Origin: Streptomyces sp. CB01201
GTDB taxonomy: Bacteria > Actinomycetota > Actinomycetes > Streptomycetales > Streptomycetaceae
Reading direction: 5' to 3'
Length of the DNA: 64,000 nt
Assembly (NCBI RefSeq): GCF_002803085.1
Contig: NZ_NNBJ01000024.1
Location: 1-64,000, forward strand
Positions 17,925 to 24,260 of this stretch are shown here, one piece after another. A program made the translations under genes and the position numbers. The notes beneath the pieces are model-generated. The model had not been told where the DNA came from. It worked only from the letters and a program-made list of their open reading frames with translations, and did not search any database. How positions within the stretch are numbered: position 1 is the first letter of the stretch; the number at the start of each line of letters is the position of its first letter.

Positions 17925-18241
17925 TTGCTCTTGTCCTGCTGTGGATCAAGTCCGGGACCAGCCTACTCCCCTGACGCCCCATAGAGTCACTACAGGTGAC
18001 ACCGTGTCGGGCCGCTGCTTGACACACCGTGACCCTCCCTCGGCTGTGCACGTCGCACGTGCTTGACCCCCAGCAGCGATAACCGTCGAGAGCCGGCCGG
18101 TAGGTTCCGTCATCGTGTCCCGCCTCACACTTTCCGACCTGGACTGCCTGCTGACCGACCGTCAGTCGACGCTCAGCCTGATGGCGGCCGCTGTCACCAG
18201 CTGTTCTATTCGGCACCATGGCGAATACGGCGGACGCCATG

Positions 18242-19153
18242 TCAGACCCGCTCGAGCGCGGTGGAGTAGTAGTAGGCCAGGGCCGCTTCGGCTCCGGAGC
18301 CCTGGGCAGTGCTGATGCGCTGGAATCGACCGGACCGCAGATCCCCGGCAATGAAAATCCTGAGGTGCTGCATCTCGGGCGGACAGTATCCGCCCGCGTC
18401 CACCTTGAGCCCTTCGAGAGCCGCCGGCCGATTACCGAGATTGCTCAGCACCGCCGTTGCGGCGTAGCCGCTGCGTTCTCCGTGGCGATTCTCGACCTCC
18501 ACGATGAACTCGGCCCCGGGGCGGGCTTGTGAAACGGTGACGTGAGAAACGGGAACTACCCGAACTCGGTCGTCCCCTGACACCTCGGCGAGCTTGTAGT
18601 CGTCCGTCGGCGGGGCGAGGACATGGAGCGTGGCGGAGGACTGAGGGTGAGCTCGCAGCCAGGTGCCGAGCGGCCTGTCGCCTCCGAGCACGTAGGTCCG
18701 AGGACCGACCTGCTCGGGCCGCGCACGCCACAGCGGAGGCGTGGACAGAGAAGGGGCGGCGCTGATCCAGTCGGTGTCGGCGGGCGTCATCGCTGTCACG
18801 CCCGTGCCGACCACGACCGCCTGCGCGGTGAGCACCCGGGAGTCCGCGAGGACGACCTCCGCTCGGTCGGAGTGGCCCCTGACCCCCGCGGCGCGAGATC
18901 GGACCAGCGAGCACCGACCGGTCTGCTCGATGCGGGACAGGTCCCCGGCCAGGGCCTTGGCCATCTGGGGGCCGGTCGTCCAGTTGCCGGAGACGTTCTC
19001 CAGCGCGCCGATGGTCTGGAGCTTGCCCCCGACGCCGTCGGCCTCCACGACGAGGACCTTCATGTTGAGGCTGGTGGCCATCAGGGCGGCCGCCACGCCA
19101 GCGGGGCCGGCCCCGATGACCAGGACGTCGGCGTCGAACGAAGGTGTACTCAC
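18242..19153 (-). CDS. FAD-dependent pyridine-nucleotide-disulfide oxidoreductase-like protein
   Basis: 303 aa from the GTG at 19153, overlapping the isochorismatase stop (GTGA). The FAD-binding dinucleotide motif is VLVIGAGPAGVAAALMA near the N-terminus; GGKLQTIGALENVSG matches the thioredoxin-reductase family, and the second FAD signature appears near the end as IFIAGDLRSGRFQRISTAQGSGAEAAL. The redox CxxC of thioredoxin reductase is absent and the NAD(P)H-binding GxGxxG is degenerate (LGGDRPLG). It resembles oxidase-like members of the family, for example those acting in natural-product modification. It is the last gene of a coupled three-gene operon. Confidence 0.8.
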   Translation of the reverse strand: MSTPSFDADVLVIGAGPAGVAAALMATSLNMKVLVVEADGVGGKLQTIGALENVSGNWTTGPQMAKALAGDLSRIEQTGRCSLVRSRAAGVRGHSDRAEVVLADSRVLTAQAVVVGTGVTAMTPADTDWISAAPSLSTPPLWRARPEQVGPRTYVLGGDRPLGTWLRAHPQSSATLHVLAPPTDDYKLAEVSGDDRVRVVPVSHVTVSQARPGAEFIVEVENRHGERSGYAATAVLSNLGNRPAALEGLKVDAGGYCPPEMQHLRIFIAGDLRSGRFQRISTAQGSGAEAALAYYYSTALERV

Positions 19154-19734
19154 TGGATGATCCCTCCGGTTCCGCTGATACGAGACAGAGCGACTTCGCT
19201 GGTGATGAGCTGATCGGCGCCCAGGTTCCGGGCCGCGAGCAGCAGCGCGGCCTCGTGATACTGGGCGCCGCCACTTGAGGCACACGCGTCGGTGACGACC
19301 CACGGCCGATAGCCCCGTTGGTAGGCGGCCGTGGCAGAGTCGTACACGCAGGCGTCGGTGTCGATGCCGCACAGCACCAGGTCGCTCCAACCGGCGTCCC
19401 GGATGAGCTGCGACCCCTCTGGCGTGAAGACGGACGCCTGAGCCTTGTCGACCAGGGCCGAGTCGTCGATGAAGGGAGCCAGGTCCTTCACGAACGCCTG
19501 CTCCTCGGCGGTGCGCAGCCGCTTCCAACCGGAAATCGTCTCGTACGGCGAGCCCGGCGCGTTGTGAAACCGGGTGAAGACCACCGGACCGCCGGCTGCT
19601 CGCCAGCCCTCCACCAGCCGTACGACCGTCGGGACAACGTCGCGGCTGTGCTGGTTGACGAAGCCCTGCTGTACGTCGATAACCAGCAGCGCTGTCGATC
19701 GCGGGTCCAACCCGTTCACCCTTCCCATGGCCAT
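19150..19734 (-). CDS. isochorismatase-fold cysteine hydrolase
   Basis: 194 aa from the ATG at 19734 (4-bp overlap with the upstream regulator). The family catalytic triad is visible: Asp in TALLVIDVQQGF, a Lys in the middle region (VDKAQASVF), and the nucleophilic Cys in LCGIDTDACVYDSATAAYQRGY. Members hydrolyse isochorismate, nicotinamide or N-carbamoyl amides. The sequence VFTRFHNAPGSPYE and the conserved DACVYDS segment resemble the YcaC/nicotinamidase-like subgroup. The substrate is unknown; it may act on a small amide together with the FAD protein downstream. Confidence 0.88.
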   Translation of the reverse strand: MAMGRVNGLDPRSTALLVIDVQQGFVNQHSRDVVPTVVRLVEGWRAAGGPVVFTRFHNAPGSPYETISGWKRLRTAEEQAFVKDLAPFIDDSALVDKAQASVFTPEGSQLIRDAGWSDLVLCGIDTDACVYDSATAAYQRGYRPWVVTDACASSGGAQYHEAALLLAARNLGADQLITSEVALSRISGTGGIIQ

Positions 19735-20903
19735 CAGGAGTTGCTGTCTCGGAGGGCGTCCTGAGCGGCTCGCAGCCGATCGGGGAGCTCGCTCGTAGTC
19801 AAGATCGCTTCGCGCATCACGCGGTGCTGAGCCGTCTCAGTGGGACGCGCGGTTGTGAGGCGTGTGTAGGCACTCCGCAGAAATCGCCAGCCGTACTCGG
19901 GCGGCATCACCGGGTCGTGGCCGTCCTCGACGGTGTGCAGGATATGAGAGGAGAGGGCCCACAACGCCTGGACATCCAGCTCCAATGCGACGATCTGGCT
20001 TGTCGTGAGGGCGCGCTCATCAGGCTGAGGGTGGTAGGAGACTCCGGACCAGCCGGCGACACCCTGCGAGACGCCACCTCCGAAGGGGACTGCCTCGGCG
20101 TGAGACCAGCTCTCGCGGAACTTGGCGGCCTCGACATCCGGCCCCAGCGAGACGACGCTCTCCGGGTCCTGGCGGTTGACCAGGACAGAGGGCGTGGCCA
20201 GGAGCTGCAGCGCGGTGTCCAGACCCGCGCCCGCCCAAGAGTTCTCGCGGAGTTCGTAGACCGACAGCACGTACTGCGGCGCGGGCACTTCATGAGCAGG
20301 TGCTCCCTCGGCAGCGTGGAGCTTCATGAGCTGCGTGACCTGCTTGCCCGCCCAGTCGGGTTCATGCAGATAAGTGCGGTATCGCCACACCGCCAGATCG
20401 GTCAGCGACTCGACGCGGTGATGCTCTTCCAGGTGCACGACGGCGACGCCACACCCGTAGACGTGGACCGCCGACGACTTGGCCGAGCGGTGTCCGACCG
20501 GAAGCGTCCGTCGCTCTAAGCCCCCCGGGCCAGACGGCGCGGGAGCGCCAACCGCGTACAAGGGGGCGATCTGCTCCCCCACATAGGCCGGCAGGAACTT
20601 GTGGGAGACGACGGTGCAAGGAGTCGGCTGCGGAATGTCGGCGCCCGCAGCCGCGACGGCGGTGCCGTGGAGGGCCGCCAGGCGCAGGCGGAACGCCTCC
20701 TGCTCCTCCGGGGTGCACTGGTTGAGCGTCGTGTCGAGGATCTGCGCCATCTGCGGACGGCACACGCCGGTCCTGTTCCTCTGCCAATTCGAGACCGTTC
20801 GCGGACTGATCCCGAGATGATCGGCGAACCCCCGCACCGACGCGCGCATTACTGATCGCAACAGCAGTGCCTCCTCGCCTGTCCACTGCTCAACTGCGAT
20901 CAC
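19734..20903 (-). CDS. helix-turn-helix regulator with large C-terminal domain
   Basis: 389 aa from a GTG. Residues ~18-60 form an XRE-like helix-turn-helix (RGFADHLGISPRTVSNWQRN). The remaining ~300 residues contain a conserved middle part (VHLEEHHRVESLTDLAVWRYRTYL and YVLSVYELRENSW) and an acidic C-terminus. It is the first gene of an operon with the isochorismatase and FAD genes, each overlapping by 4 bp, which is unusual coupling of a regulator with two enzymes. It probably senses the pathway substrate or product. Confidence 0.8.
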   Translation of the reverse strand: MIAVEQWTGEEALLLRSVMRASVRGFADHLGISPRTVSNWQRNRTGVCRPQMAQILDTTLNQCTPEEQEAFRLRLAALHGTAVAAAGADIPQPTPCTVVSHKFLPAYVGEQIAPLYAVGAPAPSGPGGLERRTLPVGHRSAKSSAVHVYGCGVAVVHLEEHHRVESLTDLAVWRYRTYLHEPDWAGKQVTQLMKLHAAEGAPAHEVPAPQYVLSVYELRENSWAGAGLDTALQLLATPSVLVNRQDPESVVSLGPDVEAAKFRESWSHAEAVPFGGGVSQGVAGWSGVSYHPQPDERALTTSQIVALELDVQALWALSSHILHTVEDGHDPVMPPEYGWRFLRSAYTRLTTARPTETAQHRVMREAILTTSELPDRLRAAQDALRDSNS

Positions 20904-21103
20904 TACACACCCCTATGACGCTCTGTTGCCAGGCAGGAAGAGCCCTGTTGCAACGCTATTGCGACACCCCTTCCACGCCGGGACATCTCGCCGAGACGCC
21001 GCGACCCCGAAGCTGAGCTACGTCGAAGTGATGCCGATGACAGACGGGGGACACCGTGGTTGCCGCTACAGGAGAACGAGGCAGTACGGCGTCCTGGTCG
21101 GGC

Positions 21104-21460
21104 TCAGGACTGAGCCGCACCGCTGCTCTGGTTCCGCTCAACACGTTCGAGTCGTGCAGCCAGATCGGCAACCTGCTCCTCGAGGCGCTTGATGGTCTGT
21201 GCAGTCGGGTCGGCAAGCGCGTCGAGGGCGTTCTCGCGAATGAAGCTCCCGCGTCCGGTGTGGGAGTAGATGACACCGTCCCGTCGAAGGTCGGCGAAGG
21301 CGCGCTGCACTGTTCCGGGCGCGACGGCGTATTTGATCGCCAACTCCCGGGTGCTCTGGAGCTTGTCGCCCGGCTTGAGTTGCCTGAGCCGAACCTGTTC
21401 ACGTACGTCCTGCGCGATGCGCTCGAAGGGTTGCATGGCCTCGTCCGTCATGAGCCACAT
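21104..21460 (-). CDS. GntR-family repressor (plasmid KorSA-like)
   Basis: 118 aa. The ATG at 21460 is preceded by GAGGTGG at 7 bases; a second ATG three codons later is possible. Residues ~10-75 are a complete GntR winged helix (PFERIAQDVREQVRLRQLKPGDKLQSTRELAIKY ... RGSFIREN). The tail is a short coiled coil with a Leu/Val heptad (TIKRLEEQVADLAARLERVE), rather than a ligand domain. Such small GntR proteins regulate transfer genes on Streptomyces plasmids. It is divergent from the + strand transfer genes and probably controls the promoter between them. Confidence 0.88.
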   Translation of the reverse strand: MWLMTDEAMQPFERIAQDVREQVRLRQLKPGDKLQSTRELAIKYAVAPGTVQRAFADLRRDGVIYSHTGRGSFIRENALDALADPTAQTIKRLEEQVADLAARLERVERNQSSGAAQS

Positions 21461-21502
21461 CGTAGAGCCACCTCGCTCGAATAGATAGCCTGCCCAACCT
21501 GG

Positions 21503-21533
21503 TTGACACGATGCTAAGTGTACTGGTTAGGTT
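21503..21533 (+). promoter_or_regulatory. candidate promoter and operator between gntR and the transfer genes
   Basis: TTGACA at 21503-21508 is followed after 18-19 bases by TTAGGT or TAGGTT near 21527-21533, a plausible vegetative promoter directed rightward. GACAC...AGTGT within the spacer forms a short inverted repeat that could be the GntR operator. About 290 bases of leader separate it from the first + strand gene. Confidence 0.5.
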
Positions 21534-21823
21534 ATCCACGTCGACACGGCTGGTTGCCGGCGAGGGACCGGCAGCGAAGACGAAAGACCGCACCACCGCA
21601 GTAGTCGTCCGCCCTCCGGGGCGGCCGGGGTAGTCCTCAGCTCGCTGAGGACGTGAGAGCACCATCGAACTCCTCCGGAGCCTGACGGCCGCGACAACTG
21701 CGTGCACGTCGCAGCGCTGTGCGCTGTCTGTCCTACGGGACGCCGGCCTCGTGCCGTGCGGCCCGGCGGGCAGAGAACGCATTCGCGACGCGCCCCGTGC
21801 CACTCCGTCTACGAGGAGTCCAG

Positions 21824-22423
21824 ATGTCTTCGACCTTTGAGCGCACCGCCCGTTCCCGCCGGAGCCGGACCCGCTCCCGCACCGTCAGCGCCCGCCCGGC
21901 GCTGGCCCTTTCCACCCTCAAGCCCCACCAGTTCGACCTGCGCCCGGCTTGCGCCTCGCTGGTCTGCCCGGACTGCGAGACGTGGGTGCCGATCACCGGC
22001 CTCGGTACCAAGACGACCAAGGTCGTGCCGCACGACACCGGCCGCGCTGGCAAGGACGCGTCCGTCCGCTGCCGCCTGGGCGGCAACCGCCTGGTCAAGG
22101 TCGACGTCACGGTCCGGAAGTGGGCGGAGCGTCTGGAGGACGGTCACGCGGAGACCGTTCACCGCCGCAAGACCGCCGTGCTGCGCAAGCCGAGGACCGC
22201 GCCCGCCCCGGCCGTCAGCCAGATCGCCGCGCAGAAGCAGGCGGATAGCGAGCACGGTGACGGTCGGCCGATGTGGCTGTTGCGCGAGATGAAGTGGGCG
22301 TCGACCGCGCCTGCGGTCCGCGATGCCGACACCCGCCGCGCCCAGCTGCCTGACGGTGAAGCGCCGCTCGGTGCGCCGCCGGTGCCGCTCGACACGCTGC
22401 ACCCCGGGCGCCGCGCGAGCTGA
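21824..22423 (+). CDS. hypothetical plasmid protein with zinc-ribbon-like Cys pair
   Basis: 199 aa from the ATG at 21824, with GAGGAG 8 bases ahead. The N-terminus is Arg/Ser-rich (RSRRSRTRSRT). A short conserved core reads ACASLVCPDCETWVPITG, with a C-x2-C pair, followed by VPHDTGRAGKDASVRCRLGGNRLVKVD. The rest is basic and Pro/Ala-rich. No family is recognised; similar proteins are common at the start of Streptomyces plasmid transfer regions. It is the first gene downstream of the GntR-controlled promoter and is followed by a strong hairpin. Confidence 0.7.
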   Translation: MSSTFERTARSRRSRTRSRTVSARPALALSTLKPHQFDLRPACASLVCPDCETWVPITGLGTKTTKVVPHDTGRAGKDASVRCRLGGNRLVKVDVTVRKWAERLEDGHAETVHRRKTAVLRKPRTAPAPAVSQIAAQKQADSEHGDGRPMWLLREMKWASTAPAVRDADTRRAQLPDGEAPLGAPPVPLDTLHPGRRAS

Positions 22424-22441
22424 CCCGCTCCGGACGAACGA

Positions 22442-22484
22442 CCAAGGCCCCGGCCACCCCGCAGAGGGGCGGCCGGGGCCTTGG
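22442..22484 (+). terminator. hairpin terminator
   Basis: Perfect 14-bp stem (22442-22455 with 22471-22484), with additional C4/G4 pairing inside the loop, 18 bases after the preceding stop codon. Confidence 0.75.
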
Positions 22485-22570
22485 CTGCTCGTACGAACAG
22501 CCTGAACAGCACGACAGCCCCGGCGACTTGGAACCCTCCGGGGCTGTCCAGGACCTGTATGGAGGACCTG

Positions 22571-22651
22571 ATGCACAGCATCGCACAGCACCCCACGGAC
22601 TCCGACCCGGACATGGACGAGGCCCTGCGCCGCGCCCGGCAGGGGCGGTGA
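22571..22651 (+). CDS. micro-ORF upstream of whiB
   Basis: 26 aa (begins MHSIAQHPTDSDPDMDEALR), with GGAGG 6 bases before the ATG. Its stop codon overlaps the GTG start of the whiB-like gene (GTGA), so translation of the two should be coupled. It is acidic in the middle and basic at the end; it may be a regulatory leader peptide or a small functional protein. Confidence 0.55.
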   Translation: MHSIAQHPTDSDPDMDEALRRARQGR

Positions 22652-22914
22652 CCGGCATGGACTGGCGACACAACGCGGTCTGCCGCGAAGAAGACCCCGA
22701 ACTGTTCTTCCCCATCGGCAACACCGGTCCGGCGCTCCTGCAGATCGAGGAGGCGAAGGCCGTGTGCCGTCGCTGCCCGGTCATGGAGCACTGCCTGAAG
22801 TGGGCGCTGGATTCGGGCCAGGACGACGGCGTGTGGGGCGGTCTGTCCGAGGAGGAGCGGCGGTCAGTGAAGCGCCGGGCCGCCCGTCGGCGGGCGCGGC
22901 GGGTGTCGGCATGA
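22648..22914 (+). CDS. WhiB-family iron-sulfur regulator
   Basis: 88 aa from the GTG at 22648, chosen because of its 4-bp overlap with the micro-ORF; an ATG three codons in is also possible. The four cluster-binding Cys are present (HNAVC, then VCRRCPVMEHC with C-x2-C-x5-C), then the DDGVWGGLSEEER turn and a basic tail (KRRAARRRARR) that contacts DNA. WhiB proteins bind a [4Fe-4S] cluster and partner with the sigma factor. Plasmid copies often control transfer or host differentiation. Confidence 0.92.
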   Translation: MTGMDWRHNAVCREEDPELFFPIGNTGPALLQIEEAKAVCRRCPVMEHCLKWALDSGQDDGVWGGLSEEERRSVKRRAARRRARRVSA

Positions 22915-22997
22915 CGGACGCCGAGCGCGCGCGTCTGGAGGATGAGCTCCGCCGCACCAATTCGGACCACGATTTCGGTCGCCGTGCTCATGGCTGA
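22911..22997 (+). CDS. micro-ORF between whiB and a Cys-rich protein
   Basis: 28 aa starting MTDAERARLEDELRRTNSDH. The ATG overlaps the whiB stop (ATGA) and the end overlaps the next gene by 8 bases. The sequence is a single amphipathic charged helix. Coding is supported mainly by this chain of overlaps. Confidence 0.5.
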   Translation: MTDAERARLEDELRRTNSDHDFGRRAHG

Positions 22998-23163
22998 CTC
23001 CCTGTACGACCGCTACATGAAGGCCTCGGCTGCCTACCGCGTGCACGTCAAGGCGTGCTCGCGGTGCTCGCCGCCCGTGGCCCGTTGCACCGCCGGCCGG
23101 GAGCTGCACACGTCCTTCGTGCGGCTCCAGGACGCCTACCTCGCCCGGCTTCGTCGTAGCTGA
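22990..23163 (+). CDS. small Cys-containing plasmid protein
   Basis: 57 aa from the ATG at 22990. A cluster KACSRCSPPVARCTAG gives C-x2-C-x6-C, flanked by helices (SLYDRYMKASAAYRVHV and LHTSFVRLQDAYLARLRRS). Similar short proteins of unknown role are frequent in Streptomyces mobile elements. It is the last member of a four-gene overlapping chain. Confidence 0.65.
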   Translation: MADSLYDRYMKASAAYRVHVKACSRCSPPVARCTAGRELHTSFVRLQDAYLARLRRS

Positions 23164-23219
23164 CCCGCCCGGCGGGACACTCACCCAACTCCCCACCCGC
23201 ACAACGCCGTTTCGGTGTA

Positions 23220-23246
23220 CCGGCCGCCCGTCTCGCGGGCGGCCGG
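23220..23246 (+). terminator. hairpin terminator
   Basis: Perfect 11-bp stem (23220-23230 with 23236-23246), 5-base loop, followed by CCTTT. Confidence 0.7.
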
Positions 23247-23304
23247 CCTTTCGCACGCCTCCGGCCCGGGAGAGTCTCGGGCCCGCACCCCCGCAGGAGC
23301 GCCC

Positions 23305-23550
23305 ATGCGTAGCAGCACCCAGCTCGACACTGCGCCGACCGGCACCACGCTGCCGGACTCGCTGTGCACGCACACCCCGAAGTGCCCGACGGCCGACAGC
23401 CCGGACCGCGAGGCTGCGCACGTCGTGGCGGCCCACCCGGAGCAGGGCTGGAGCCTGTTGTGCAACAGCGTCCTGGTGTTCGAGGACACCGGGGAGCTGC
23501 TGCCTGATGGCCGGATCATCGCTTCGCGCCGGCCCCTCGCCACGGTCTGA
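23305..23550 (+). CDS. DUF5999-family protein
   Basis: 81 aa from the ATG at 23305 with AGGAG 7 bases upstream. The core CTHTPKCPTADSPDREAA followed by HPEQGWSLLCNSVLVFEDTG and LLPDGRII matches the streptomycete DUF5999 family, normally 65-80 aa; three Cys are conserved. Function is unknown. It is an independent unit between two hairpins. Confidence 0.8.
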   Translation: MRSSTQLDTAPTGTTLPDSLCTHTPKCPTADSPDREAAHVVAAHPEQGWSLLCNSVLVFEDTGELLPDGRIIASRRPLATV

Positions 23551-23656
23551 CGGCTGCCTGATCCGCCCGCCCCGCCCGCCGCACCACGGCGGGCAGGACG
23601 GGCGGTGACGGGGAGCCGGACAGCCCGGACCCAACGGATCGAAGGAGAAATCTCTG

Positions 23657-23899
23657 ATGCGTATCACTCGCGCCCGGATGACCAGCGACGCCGACTACTG
23701 GCAGAACGTCGCCGCGCCCGAGGCCGCGGCGGCGGCCGCCGAGAACGAGACGCTGGCCACCGACTCCGCCGGGGACGCCTATGTCCGCCAGTGCGCGGCC
23801 CGTCGCGCCGAACTCGCCCACGAAAACCGGCGCGAGTACCTCGCCCTCGCCGAGCAGCTGCGCGCCGGTGAGATCCCCGACGGCTACCGCTTCGACTAA
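23657..23899 (+). CDS. hypothetical plasmid protein
   Basis: 80 aa with AAGGAGA upstream. It is highly charged and mostly helical: residues ~20-45 are Ala/Glu-rich (APEAAAAAAENETLATDSAG), followed by YVRQCAARRAELAHENRREY. No family is recognised. It lies 10 bp before the next gene with which it forms a pair. Confidence 0.65.
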   Translation: MRITRARMTSDADYWQNVAAPEAAAAAAENETLATDSAGDAYVRQCAARRAELAHENRREYLALAEQLRAGEIPDGYRFD

Positions 23900-23909
23900 G
23901 GAGGCGTTC

Positions 23910-24110
23910 ATGCCGCTCCCCGCCTGGCTCACCAGTCAGATCACCGCCGCCCAGGCCGAAACCGACGGCGACGGCACCACCTGGTCCGCCTACGTCACCA
24001 CCGACGACGGACTCACGCAGATTGCCGGTGCTCACGACCGTGACCACGCCCAGCGCTGGCTGGACGAGTCCGGTCGCACCGGCATCGTCGCCCCCAGCCG
24101 CCGGACCTGA
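23910..24110 (+). CDS. hypothetical plasmid protein
   Basis: 66 aa, ATG at 23910 preceded by AAGGAGG. The central part (TWSAYVTTDDGLTQIAGAHD) looks like a small beta-rich domain and the C-terminus is a short helix (RDHAQRWLDESGR). Unrecognised. Followed by a strong hairpin at 24138-24180. Confidence 0.65.
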   Translation: MPLPAWLTSQITAAQAETDGDGTTWSAYVTTDDGLTQIAGAHDRDHAQRWLDESGRTGIVAPSRRT

Positions 24111-24137
24111 CGAGCCCGGGACGCTCCAGCACCACAG

Positions 24138-24180
24138 CCCTCCGAGCCCCCGGCATTCACGCTGCCGGGGCCCCGGAGGG
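24138..24180 (+). terminator. hairpin terminator
   Basis: CCTCCG (24139-24144) pairs with CGGAGG (24174-24179), enclosing CCCCGGCA (24147-24154) paired with TGCCGGGG (24163-24170). It begins 28 bases after the preceding stop. Confidence 0.65.
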
Positions 24181-24260
24181 CCTGGTCACGACCCTACCGA
24201 CCGACGCCGACCCGCGGTGCCCCTTCGTACGAAGGCGCCACAACGTAAGAGAGGACCCCC

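Larger units (their letters stand above)
16930..18241. other. 1.3-kb region upstream of rep: probable replication/control region
   Basis: No protein gene with coding character is evident. It contains three loop-sharing hairpins (17469-17580), additional small hairpins (17424-17443, and 17752-17768 with a CGACG stem) and a rightward terminator (17886-17924). Short open frames exist (for example 18115-18312, start GTG) but their codon use is not convincing. Position directly upstream of rep makes it the best candidate for a replication origin or rep mRNA leader. Confidence 0.5.

Noticed and set aside
17700..17930. tRNA or rRNA gene in the rep upstream region
   Set aside because: Hairpins are present, but no cloverleaf, anticodon arm or T-loop consensus could be fitted.
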